From the NCBI GenBank assembly GCA_963808775.1, contig CAWEGR010000005.1, positions 806,001 to 870,000 on the forward strand: a DNA stretch of 64,000 bases. Direction: 5' to 3'. The notes beneath the pieces were generated by a model, which saw only the letters and a program-made list of their open reading frames with translations, had not been told where the DNA came from and made no database searches. This DNA comes from JACVRW01 sp963808775 (lineage in GTDB: Bacteria; Actinomycetota; Thermoleophilia; Solirubrobacterales; Thermoleophilaceae). Made by a program: the position numbers and the translations under genes. Numbering within the stretch: the first letter of the stretch is position 1; each line of letters begins with the position of its first letter. Below are positions 1 through 8,081 of this stretch, in pieces.

Positions 1-2256
1 CGCTCGCGGCGAACCACTCGGGTCGTGGATCACGCCACGGCCGACCTGATCGAGGAGTTCCGCAAGCCCTCGAGCGCGGCCGACGCGATCTGCCGATTTG
101 TCCAGCGCGCCGGAATCAGTCCTCAGGACGTTGTCGAGGCGTGCGTGCCGGTCCTGAACGAGTTCATCGCCGACGGCTTCATCGTGCCCGTGGGAATGGA
201 GAGCGCCGCGGTCGACGGCCGCCAGCTTCGAATCGGGGAATCACTCGGCCGCTGGGAGATCCTCGAGCCGCTCCAGATCCTCGAGGACACGGAGGTCTAC
301 CGAGTTCAGTCCCCGGACGGCCTCGAGGCCGCTCTGAAGCGGGTGCTCTCCGATGCGGAGGCGTGGGTTCTCGCCGCCCTGCGCAATGAGGCACGCATCC
401 TCGAGCGACTTCAGGGGGAGACCTCGCCCGCGCTCTACGAGGACGGGACCGGGGCAACGGACCCCTACCTCGTGATCTCCTGGTGCGAGGGCACTCCGTT
501 GATGAGCGCGGCCTCGCGGATTCGCAGGCCCTGGTCAACCGAGTCTCGCCAGGAGGTTGCCGGGATCTGCGTTGCCGTTCTCGACGCCTACGTCGATCTT
601 CACAGCCGGGGCGTGATTCATGGAGACGTTCACCCCCGCAATCTCCTCTTCGACCGCACGGAGAAGCGGGTCCGTCTGGTCGATTTCGGGCTCGCAGCGA
701 TCGTCTCAGAGGGGGCCGAACGGCCCGGCCCGCTCGGCGGCGTCTCGGCCTTCTTCACCCCGCAGTACGCCGCAGCGACGCTTGCGGGGGACCAGCCGCC
801 TCCGGCAACCGCGGCGAGTGAGCAGTACTCGCTCGCCGCCCTGCTCTACAACGTCTTCACGGGAGAGCATTACCTCCCTCAGGTGCTCGAAGGACAGCGC
901 TGGCTGGAGGCGGTGTGCGAGCAGGCCCCACGGAAGTTCAGCCGACTCGCGCTGCCCGCCTCCCCGGCCATCGAGTCCACACTTGCCCGAGCGCTGGCGA
1001 AGGCCCCCGACGACAGGCACGCGTCGATGGCCGACTTCCGCCAGAGCTTCGTCGAGGCGGTCGAAATCGACCTGGCAGGCGAGAAGCCGAGCATCGTCCG
1101 GCAGAACTGGACGCCCGCCGGACTATTCCCTGCGCTGAGCGCTCGGCTTGGTCTCGACGGGGAGCTCGACAGGGCTCTCTCGAGGCCGACCGCATCCGTC
1201 AACTTCGGCAGCGCGGGAATCGCATACCTCTTCTACCGGGCGAGCTGCCTGTTCGATCGCTCAGATCTGTTGGCGCTCGGGGACGTCTGGATCGAGCACG
1301 CCAAGCGCGCGCTCGACCAACTGCCGGCGGAGGCCTGTTTCGATCCGGCACTCGGGTTGGAGCCCAGCACGGTGGGTAGGACGGCGCTCTATCACTCCGG
1401 AGTTGGAGTCCATTGCGTCGACGCTCTCCTGGCCTGTGTCATGGACGATCGCGAGCGGACGGAGTCCGCGATCAGGAGATTCGTCGCCGCGGCCGAGACC
1501 ACGGACGTCCGAAACGATCTGACCACTGGCCGTGCCGGCCACCTGATCGGCTGCGCGGCGCTTCTCGAGTCCACCCGTGCTGCCGGACATGCCGAGAGCC
1601 GGCTCGTGGAGTTCGGCTCCCTGCGGCAGGCCGAGTTGGTGGCGGACTGGAGCACGTGCAAGGAGGCCGTCGCCGGCGCCGGCGACCCCTACCTGGGGGT
1701 CGCACACGGTTGGGCCGGAGTCGCGTACGCGCTGCTCAGGTTCAGCTCCGCCTCGCTCGAGTCGCCACCCCCGGCCGTGAGAGCGATGCTCGACGAGCTG
1801 GCGAGCTTCGCCCTCCGCGACGGTGACCGCGCATGGTGGCCGCGCGGGCCGGCGGATGACGTGATCTGGCCTGGCTGGTGCCACGGCTCTCCCGGCCACG
1901 CGATGCTCTGGACCCAGGCCTACCGAGTGCTGGCGGATGATCGATTCCTGGAGCTGGCGCGCCTGGCGGCCGAGCACAGCTGGTCGGAGCCGGCGTCGAT
2001 GGGACATCTGTGTTGCGGCTCCGCGGGTCAGGGATACGCGTTCCTGTGTCTCCATCGGGTCACCGGTGAGGGCGCCTACGTGGACCGTGCCCGGTCCATG
2101 CTGGACCGAGCGACGACCTCCATCGGCGGTCCTGCCATGACGCCGAACAGCCTCTACAAGGGAGACGTGGGAGTGGCCCTGCTGGAGGCTGAGCTGGCGG
2201 AGCCGTTCCTGTCGGCGATGCCGATGTTCGAGAGCGAGGGCTGGCCGGCGGCCTGA
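1..2256 (+). CDS. PqqD-like / Ser-Thr kinase / LanC-like cyclase fusion (5' partial)
   Basis: The reading frame is open from base 1, and the first candidate start (GTG at 25) falls inside a PqqD-like fold, so the gene probably begins upstream of the window. Counting from that GTG, residues 1-55 resemble the C-terminal part of a PqqD/RRE domain. Residues 75-345 are a protein kinase: ALKRV lysine at about 105, HGDVHPRN catalytic loop at 199-206 and DFG at 220. Residues 385-735 are a LanC-like barrel with AHGWAG (His about 561), WCHG (Cys about 619) and LCCG (Cys about 663/664). The Cys-Cys in place of Cys-His matches the three-cysteine zinc site of CCG-type lanthionine cyclases such as ProcM. 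Class III/IV synthetases carry a lyase domain before the kinase; here the visible N-terminus is PqqD-like instead. A role in peptide modification is inferred, and no precursor peptide is visible downstream. Confidence 0.8.
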   Translation, partial: RSRRTTRVVDHATADLIEEFRKPSSAADAICRFVQRAGISPQDVVEACVPVLNEFIADGFIVPVGMESAAVDGRQLRIGESLGRWEILEPLQILEDTEVYRVQSPDGLEAALKRVLSDAEAWVLAALRNEARILERLQGETSPALYEDGTGATDPYLVISWCEGTPLMSAASRIRRPWSTESRQEVAGICVAVLDAYVDLHSRGVIHGDVHPRNLLFDRTEKRVRLVDFGLAAIVSEGAERPGPLGGVSAFFTPQYAAATLAGDQPPPATAASEQYSLAALLYNVFTGEHYLPQVLEGQRWLEAVCEQAPRKFSRLALPASPAIESTLARALAKAPDDRHASMADFRQSFVEAVEIDLAGEKPSIVRQNWTPAGLFPALSARLGLDGELDRALSRPTASVNFGSAGIAYLFYRASCLFDRSDLLALGDVWIEHAKRALDQLPAEACFDPALGLEPSTVGRTALYHSGVGVHCVDALLACVMDDRERTESAIRRFVAAAETTDVRNDLTTGRAGHLIGCAALLESTRAAGHAESRLVEFGSLRQAELVADWSTCKEAVAGAGDPYLGVAHGWAGVAYALLRFSSASLESPPPAVRAMLDELASFALRDGDRAWWPRGPADDVIWPGWCHGSPGHAMLWTQAYRVLADDRFLELARLAAEHSWSEPASMGHLCCGSAGQGYAFLCLHRVTGEGAYVDRARSMLDRATTSIGGPAMTPNSLYKGDVGVALLEAELAEPFLSAMPMFESEGWPAA

Positions 2257-2292
2257 CCGCCGACCGCTCCGCTCGGAGAGCGGGCTGGGAGG

Positions 2293-2365
2293 TACCGCCA
2301 CGGGGATTCGAACCCCGGTTTCCGCCGTGAGAGGGCGGCGTCCTAGTCCCCTAGACGATGGCGGC
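2293..2365 (-). tRNA. tRNA-Glu (anticodon CTC)
   Basis: The minus strand folds as a full cloverleaf. The acceptor stem is GCCGCCA with TGGCGGT (one G-U pair at 1-72). The D arm contains TCGTCTAGGGGACTAGGA, typical of tRNA-Glu. The anticodon stem CCGCC/GGCGG closes a CTCTCAC loop, giving anticodon CTC. The T arm is GGGG-TTCGAAT-CCCC. The discriminator is A and the genome continues CCT, so CCA is not encoded and must be added afterwards. It is a lone tRNA between two protein genes. Confidence 0.96.
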
Positions 2366-2435
2366 GCGTCGGCGGGCGATTGTAGCGGTGGTGTTCGCGT
2401 TTGCCCAACGGCCGGAGTAGGATGCGCGGGTCCAT

Positions 2436-2595
2436 TCGGCCGGTGGTTCAGGGAAGTTCGGTGAGAAGCCGACGCGGTCCCGCCACTGTGAACGGGTGCA
2501 GATGCGTTGCATCGAGCCACTGACGAGCTGACGGCTCGCCGGGAAGGCGCGGCGCGGAGCCCCAAGCCAGGAGACCTGACTCCGGCCGCAGCCCA
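2436..2595 (+). promoter_or_regulatory. Cobalamin (B12) riboswitch
   Basis: The leader shows the conserved elements in the right order: AGGGAA at 2451, GGTGAGAAGCC at 2461, GCGGTCCCGCCACTGTGA at 2475, a second GCCACTG near 2516, and the B12 box AAGCCAGGAGACCTGAC at 2564-2580. It ends about 30 bases before the ATG at 2622, which has a GAGGAAGGG ribosome site. By family knowledge, adenosyl- or other cobalamin binding lowers expression of the genes downstream, so it ties the whole 2622-10024 operon to B12. Confidence 0.95.
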
Positions 2596-2621
2596 TACGA
2601 CCCTCGAGGAAGGGTGGCTCG

Positions 2622-4035
2622 ATGCACAACCGCTCCCGACGCGCCGCGACAGGCGCTCTGATCCTGCTCTCTCTGGCGCTGCCCGCGAGCGCCGCCGCCG
2701 CGCCCGTGACCGTCCACGTTCGCGTCGAGGGGGCGACGGAGACGATCTTCGACGGCGACGTCGTCACCGACGCTCACCACACGACCACTCCGAGCGACGG
2801 CACGGCGCGGCCGTGCGACGGCACGAACTCGGGCGGCTCGCCGATCCCGACCGCCGTCGGCGCGCTCGACGATGCCTCGAAGGCCGGCGGCTTCGGCTGG
2901 GATGCCGAGTGGGACGACGGCTTCGGCGACTACTACCCCTTCCTCAAGATCGGCGACGACCCGATCGACCCGTCCTCGCACTACCTCGCCTTCTACCTGA
3001 ACTGGGTCTACGCGGACCTCGGCGGCTGCAGCCAGGGCGTGAAGCAGGGCGACGAGGTCCTGTTCGCGCATTCGAGCTTCTCGATGTCGAAGGTCCTGCG
3101 CCTGCGCGGGCCCGCGACCGCCACGACCGGGCAGCCCGTGCGGGTGAGCGTCGAGGAGTTCGACGGCTTCAAGGGCTCGCCCGCCGCCGGCGCGACCATC
3201 GCCGGCCGCACGACCGGCTCCGACGGGTCGGCCACGATGAGCTTCGCCCAGAAGGGCATCTACCGGCTGCGCGCCGACCGCCCCGACGCGGTCCGCTCGA
3301 ATGCGATCGTCCTCTGCGTCGACCCGCCCGGCGCCCTTCCGTGCAGCTCGACCGACACCGTCGGTCCGTCTATCAGCGCCGCCACGCCCGGCGGCTCGCT
3401 CGGCCCGAGCGGCAGCGGCGCGCGCCTCGCGAGCGCGCGCGGGAAGTCGCGCACGATGCTGATCACCTGGGCGGGCGACGACGGCCAGGGCGCGGGAGTC
3501 GCGCACTACAGCGTCGAGGTGATGGAGGTCGGCGACGGCGAGTGGCGCAGCCTGCTCGACAAGGCGCCCGTCAACGGCGTCCACTTCCGCGGCGACGCGG
3601 GGAGCGCCTACCGCTTCCGCATCACCGCCACCGACCGCGCGCTCAACGAGACGAAGCTCGAGACGGACACGCTCGTCGTCCCGGTGGACGACCGAAACCG
3701 CCGGCTCTGGCGGTTCTCGAAGCGCGGCTGGGAGCGCGAGCGCTCCGCGCGACGCCTGGGGCAAGACCGTGATGCGCGCGGACCGGGCGGGCGCGACCGC
3801 GCGGTTCGCCTTCGAGGGCAGCTCGGTCGCGCTCGTCGGTCGCAAGCTGCGCCGCGGCGGCCGGCTGCGCGTCACGCTCGACGGCAAGAGCCGGGTGCTG
3901 AGCGTCCGCGGGCGCTCAGGCCCGCGGACGGTCCTGTGGACGAGCGCGGCGCTCGACGAGGGCCGCCACACGCTGCGACTGCGCACGCTCGGCGGCGGCC
4001 CGGTCGAGCTCGACGCGATCGCGCCGGCGCCATGA
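2622..4035 (+). CDS. Exported DUF4430-like protein, first gene of the B12 operon (frameshifted)
   Basis: An ATG with a good ribosome site follows the riboswitch. Residues 1-27 are a Sec signal peptide ending ASAAAA. The mature start reads VTVHVRVEGATETIF, followed by an Asp/Trp/Tyr-rich segment and a GDEVLF turn. This resembles the DUF4430 fold, the beta-domain of intrinsic factor/transcobalamin. A carboxypeptidase-regulatory or Ig-like segment follows (GATIAGRTTGSDGSATM), then an FN3-like region. The frame breaks near 3750: removing one C there joins RSA to DAWGKTVMRAD, and the protein then runs in the new frame to a TGA at 4033-4035. That stop overlaps the next ATG. The unbroken read-through into the next gene is accidental. 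It may be a cell-surface B12 binder; this is inferred from fold and operon. Confidence 0.78.
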
Positions 4036-4733
4036 GGCGCGCGCTCCTCGCGATCGCGCTGGCAGCCGTGGCGGTGCCCGCGAGCGCGAGCGCCGCCGCG
4101 CCCCGGATCGAGCAGATGGTCGTGTTCCGCTCGGGCGACGTCGTGACGAAGCACGTGCGCGCGAGGCAGGTGAGCGTGAGGGTCGACGGCCGCCGCTGCG
4201 CCGCCGGCGAGGGGACCGCGCTGGCCGCGCTCGTCCGCAGCCGGGTCGGTCCGCTGCTCCTGCGCGACTTCGGGTCGTGCAGCTCGCGGCCGCGCGACTC
4301 GGCCGGGCTGTTCGTCCGCGCGATCCGCGGCGAGCGCAACCGCGGGGCGAGGGGCTGGGTCTACAAGGTCGGCCGCCGTGGGGCCAGCGCGGGCGCGGCC
4401 GATCCCTCGGGGCCCTTCGGCAGCGGGCGCATCAGGACCGGTCAGCGCGTGACCTGGTTCTACTGCCGGCCCGTGGGCGGCGGAGGCTGCCAGCGGACGC
4501 TCGGGCTCAAGGCGGTCGCCGAAGCCGGGGTCGTGCGGGTGACGGTGCGCGCCTACGACGACGCGGGGCTCCCCGTGCCGGCCGCGGGCGCGACCGTCCG
4601 CGCGGGTGCGACCACCGGTGTGACTGGGGCCGACGGCACCGTGAGCCTCGCGCTCACGGCCGGACGGCACACGCTCGTCGCGGAGAAGGACGGCCTCGTC
4701 CCCTCCTTCCCGGAGAGGGTCACGCTGCCGTGA
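4032..4733 (+). CDS. Exported DUF4430-domain protein
   Basis: The 233-residue product starts at an ATG that overlaps the previous stop (ATGA). Residues 1-23 form a signal peptide (ALLAIALAAVAVPASASA). The middle has the DUF4430 signature: GTALAALVRS, a GWVYKVGRRG strand and TGQRVTWFYC, equivalent to the 'GWMY-NG...GD-I-WYY' pattern of the family. The last 60 residues form a carboxypeptidase-regulatory-like beta domain (AAGATVRAGATTGVTGADG). It is the second of three DUF4430-type proteins in the operon. Cobalamin binding is a hypothesis based on similarity to the transcobalamin beta-domain and the riboswitch; no metal or cofactor ligand can be assigned from sequence. Confidence 0.8.
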   Translation: MRRALLAIALAAVAVPASASAAAPRIEQMVVFRSGDVVTKHVRARQVSVRVDGRRCAAGEGTALAALVRSRVGPLLLRDFGSCSSRPRDSAGLFVRAIRGERNRGARGWVYKVGRRGASAGAADPSGPFGSGRIRTGQRVTWFYCRPVGGGGCQRTLGLKAVAEAGVVRVTVRAYDDAGLPVPAAGATVRAGATTGVTGADGTVSLALTAGRHTLVAEKDGLVPSFPERVTLP

Positions 4734-5659
4734 AGCGCACCCTCGCGCTGCTCCTCGCCCTGACGGCCGCCGTCGCGGCTCCGGGCTGCGGGCTCGGCGA
4801 GGGGGAGGAGCAGGCGGGGGCCGGCGCGAGCCTCAGCGTCACGCGCGACTTCGGGCGCGAGCGCCTCGGTGAGGTCGACGCCGACCAGGTGCGCGAGGAC
4901 GAGACGGTGATGCGCCTGCTCGAGTCGCGCTTCGAGGTCGAGAAGCGCTACGGCGGCCGCTTCGTCCAGGCGATCGACGGCGTCGAGGGACGGGGCGCGG
5001 GCGGCGTGGCGGACTGGTTCTTCTTCGTGAACGGCGTCGAGTCCGAGGTGGGCGCCGCCGAGTACGAGCTCTCGCCGGGCGACCGCGTCCAGTGGGACTA
5101 CCGCGACTGGGGCGCCGCCATGCGCGTGCCCGCGATCGTCGGCGCCTTCCCCGAGCCGTTCCTGCACGGGCTCGAGGGCGAGCGGCGACCGGTGCGGGTC
5201 GAGTGCGACGACTCCGAGTCGACCGCCTGTCAGGCGGCCCGCGACACGCTCGAGCGCGAGGGCATCTCGACCTCCGGGTCGTCGCTCGGCGCGCCGGGCA
5301 CGGAGACCATCTTCCGGCTCGCCGTGGCGCGCTGGCCGGCCGCGCGGATCGTGCGCGGCGCGAGCGGGCTCGAGGACGGGCCCGAGACGACCGGCGTGTT
5401 CGTCCGCTTCGCCGAGGACGGTCGCTCGTTCGAGCTGCTCAACGCACGCGGGGAGAGCGTGCGCACCGTGCGTCCGGGCGACGGGGTGGGGCTGATCCTC
5501 GCCATGCGGCCGCTGGCGGAGGAGATCGTCTGGCTCGTGACCGCGCTCGACGACGCGGGCCTCGAGGCGGCCGTCAGCTCGCTCGACTCGGGGCGCCTGC
5601 GCGACGCGTTCGCCGTGGCGGTCGACGGCGGCGAGGTCGAGAGGCTGCCGCTGCCATGA
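4730..5659 (+). CDS. DUF4430-domain lipoprotein
   Basis: The GTG start at 4730 overlaps the preceding TGA. The 309-residue product begins with a lipoprotein signal (LLALTAAVAAPGC), so it is probably lipid-anchored on the outer face of the membrane. Residues 35-130 are DUF4430-like: ETVMRLLESRF, WFFFVNGVESEVGAAEY and LSPGDRVQWDYRDW. The remaining part, with paired cysteines (VECDDSEST-AC), is not recognised, but such C-terminal regions accompany DUF4430 lipoproteins next to ECF transporters. Its TGA overlaps the next ATG. The likely role is handing substrate to the ECF S component; this is inferred from position only. Confidence 0.8.
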   Translation: MKRTLALLLALTAAVAAPGCGLGEGEEQAGAGASLSVTRDFGRERLGEVDADQVREDETVMRLLESRFEVEKRYGGRFVQAIDGVEGRGAGGVADWFFFVNGVESEVGAAEYELSPGDRVQWDYRDWGAAMRVPAIVGAFPEPFLHGLEGERRPVRVECDDSESTACQAARDTLEREGISTSGSSLGAPGTETIFRLAVARWPAARIVRGASGLEDGPETTGVFVRFAEDGRSFELLNARGESVRTVRPGDGVGLILAMRPLAEEIVWLVTALDDAGLEAAVSSLDSGRLRDAFAVAVDGGEVERLPLP

Positions 5660-6534
5660 CGCTGATCCCGGTCTATCGCTCGCGGCCGACCGCCCTGCAC
5701 GCGGCACGGGCGGGCGTCGGCGCGGCCTTCTGCTGCTCGCTCGCCCTCGTGGGCGCCCTCTATCGCCATCCGCTCGTGCTCGCCGCCGCGCTCGCCGCGA
5801 CGCTGCTCGCCGGGCGGCTCGCCCAGGTGGGGAGGGAGGTGGCCCGCTCACTGCTGCTCGCGCTGCCGCTGGCGCTGCTCGTGGCGATCATCAACCCGAT
5901 CGTCTACGCGGAGGGCAGCACGCTGCTCGTGCGCGGCGGGGAGATCCTCGGCCGCCGCGTGGACATCACGCTCGAGGCGCTCGTCTACGGGGCGCTCACG
6001 GGCCTGCGGGTCGTGGTCCTCGTGGTGGCGCTCGGGCTCCTGTCGGCCGCGGTCGACCCCGACGAGCTGCTGCGCGCCTTCCGTCGCGTGTCGAGGCGTT
6101 CCGCGCTGGCGGCCTCGCTCGCCAACAGGCTCGTGCCGGTGCTCGTCCGCGACGCCGCGCGCATGTCGGACGCGGCGCGCTGCCGGCCCGAGCCGCCCAA
6201 CCGGCTCGCGGTCGTGCGCGCCTCGCTCTCGGGCGCTCTCGACCGGTCGGTCGACGTTGCGGCGGCGCTCGAGGTGCGCGGCTACTCGCTCGGCGGCCGC
6301 ACGCCGCGGCGCAGGCGGCCATGGTCGCGCCATGACGTGCGCTTCGCGCTCGCCGCGGCCGCGATCGCGCTGCTCGCGATCGCGGGGGTGGTCGCCGGCG
6401 TGGGGGAGGTCGACGCCTATCCGACGCTCGAGCTCGACTGGGGAGCGGCCGTGTGGGCGCTGTCGGGCGCCATCGTGCTGCTCGCCGCCCAGCCGTTCGC
6501 CGGCCGGAGCGCGCGGCTGGGGGTGGGCCGGTGA
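5656..6534 (+). CDS. ECF transporter T component (transmembrane coupling protein)
   Basis: The 292-residue membrane protein belongs to the CbiQ/EcfT family. It has hydrophobic segments near residues 20-60, 70-90, 110-135 and 235-285, with the cytoplasmic coupling region between them. That region includes RDAARMSDAARCRP and the conserved AAALEVRGYSLG, matching the 'A...RG' coupling motifs that contact the ATPases. The start ATG overlaps the previous stop, and its own TGA overlaps the GTG of the ATPase gene. In ECF transporters this subunit transmits ATP hydrolysis into toppling of the S component. Confidence 0.9.
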   Translation: MTLIPVYRSRPTALHAARAGVGAAFCCSLALVGALYRHPLVLAAALAATLLAGRLAQVGREVARSLLLALPLALLVAIINPIVYAEGSTLLVRGGEILGRRVDITLEALVYGALTGLRVVVLVVALGLLSAAVDPDELLRAFRRVSRRSALAASLANRLVPVLVRDAARMSDAARCRPEPPNRLAVVRASLSGALDRSVDVAAALEVRGYSLGGRTPRRRRPWSRHDVRFALAAAAIALLAIAGVVAGVGEVDAYPTLELDWGAAVWALSGAIVLLAAQPFAGRSARLGVGR

Positions 6535-8081
6535 TCGCCGCGGCCGAGGGCTTCGGGTATCGCTATCCCGGCGCCGCGCGGGCCACGCTCGTGGACGTCT
6601 CCCTCGAGCTCGAGCCGGGCAGCTTCACGTTGCTCGCGGGGGTGTCGGGCTCCGGCAAGTCGACGCTGCTGCGCGCGCTCTGCGGGCTCGTCCCGCACTT
6701 CCACGGCGGCGAGGCGTCCGGTTCCCTCGAGGTCGGCGGGCTCGACGTGCGCGAGCACGGCCCCGGCGAGCTGGCGGCCGTCTGCGGGACCGTCTTTCAG
6801 GATCCGGAGACGCAGGTGGTGATGAGCGGGGTGCGGGCGGAGCTCGAGCTGCCGCTCGAGCATCGCGGCGAGAGCGCCGCGGCGGCGGCGCGCGCGGTCG
6901 AGGAGACCGCCCTCGCGCTCGGCGTCGCGCACCTGCTCGACCGCCGCACCGACACGCTCTCGGGCGGCGAGCTGCAGCGCGTCGCGATCGCCGCCGCGAT
7001 GGTCCATGGGCCGCGCCTGCTCCTGCTCGACGAGCCCACCTCGCAGCTCGACCCGGTCGCGGGCGACGAGCTCGTCTGGCTGCTGCGGCGGCTGAACGAG
7101 GACTTCGGCACGGCGGTCGTGGTGGCGGAGCACCGGCTCGAGCGCTGCCTGCCGGCGGCCGACCGCGTGCTCGCGCTCGTGGACGGCCGCGTGGCGTGCG
7201 ACGCGCCGCCGCGCGACTTCCTCATCTGGGCCGGCTCCGCCGCGCCCGCGCTCGAGACACCCGCGGCCCGCCTGTTCTCGCTCGCCGGGCTCACGCCCCC
7301 GCCGGTCACCGTGAAGGAGGGGCGCGCGGGCTGGGGCGAGCGCTCCCGCACCGCTCCCGAGACGGCGCCGCGCGGCCGTCGCGGCACCCGCGCGCTAGCC
7401 ATGCGAGAGCTCTGGCACGAGATCGAGGACGGCCCGGTGGTGCTGCGCGGGCTCTCGCTCGCGCTCGACCCGGGCGAGCGGGTCGCGCTCATGGGGCGCA
7501 ACGGCGCGGGGAAGTCGACGCTGCTGCGTCTCGCGAAGGGGCTCGAGAAGCCCACGCGCGGCCGGATCGAGCGGAGCGGCGAGGTCGCGCTTCTGCTCCA
7601 GAACCCCGGCGACTACCTGATCCACGAACACGCCGTGGAGGATGCGGGCGAGCGCGGCGTCGCGGCGGCCGGGCTCGCCGGGCGGGAGCTCGCGAACCCG
7701 CGCGACCTCTCGGGCGGCGAGCGCCAGCGGCTCGCGCTCGAGGTGGTGCTGCGCGGCGGGCCCTACGCGGCCGTGCTGCTCGACGAGCCGACCCGCGGCA
7801 TGGACCGCGTCCACCAGGACGAGCTGACCGCCCGGATCGAGACGCTCGCCGCCGCCGGCGCGGCCGTGGTCGTGGCCACCCACGACACCGAGTTCGCGGC
7901 CGCGTTCGCCGAGCGCGTGCTGGTGCTCGGGCAGGGCGTGGTGATCGCGGACGGCTCGCCGGGCGAGGTGCTCGGCGGCGGCCGCTACTTCTCGACCCAG
8001 GTGGCGCGCATCACCGGCGGTGCGGCGCTGCTCCCCGAGCAGGGGGTGGCGCTGACGCGCCGGGAGGAGGTGAGCGCGTGA
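6531..8081 (+). CDS. ECF transporter double ATPase (two fused ABC domains)
   Basis: The 516-residue protein has two complete ABC ATPase domains in one chain, replacing the usual EcfA/EcfA' pair. Domain 1 has Walker A GVSGSGKST, Q-loop FQDPETQ, signature LSGGELQR and Walker B LLLLDEPTSQLDP. Domain 2, from about residue 290, has GRNGAGKST, LLQNPGDYL, LSGGERQR and AVLLDEPTRGMD. The Q-loop context 'QDPETQ' is typical of ECF/cobalt-type ATPases. The gene overlaps its neighbours by 4 bases on each side, so T, A and S subunits should be made together. Confidence 0.92.
   Translation: MIAAAEGFGYRYPGAARATLVDVSLELEPGSFTLLAGVSGSGKSTLLRALCGLVPHFHGGEASGSLEVGGLDVREHGPGELAAVCGTVFQDPETQVVMSGVRAELELPLEHRGESAAAAARAVEETALALGVAHLLDRRTDTLSGGELQRVAIAAAMVHGPRLLLLDEPTSQLDPVAGDELVWLLRRLNEDFGTAVVVAEHRLERCLPAADRVLALVDGRVACDAPPRDFLIWAGSAAPALETPAARLFSLAGLTPPPVTVKEGRAGWGERSRTAPETAPRGRRGTRALAMRELWHEIEDGPVVLRGLSLALDPGERVALMGRNGAGKSTLLRLAKGLEKPTRGRIERSGEVALLLQNPGDYLIHEHAVEDAGERGVAAAGLAGRELANPRDLSGGERQRLALEVVLRGGPYAAVLLDEPTRGMDRVHQDELTARIETLAAAGAAVVVATHDTEFAAAFAERVLVLGQGVVIADGSPGEVLGGGRYFSTQVARITGGAALLPEQGVALTRREEVSA

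Noticed and set aside
2256..2436. Lanthipeptide precursor gene next to the kinase/LanC fusion
   Set aside because: The space holds only the tRNA-Glu and the start of the riboswitch leader. No small open frame with a leader plus Ser/Thr/Cys core is visible. A precursor could still lie upstream of the window.
2622..4733. One 703-residue protein spanning the first two exported genes of the B12 operon
   Set aside because: Residues from about 377 to 470 are low-complexity Arg/Ala shadow sequence, while the neighbouring frame (3751-4035) is clearly coding. A new ATG with its own signal peptide starts at 4032. The fusion is an artefact of a frameshift near 3750.
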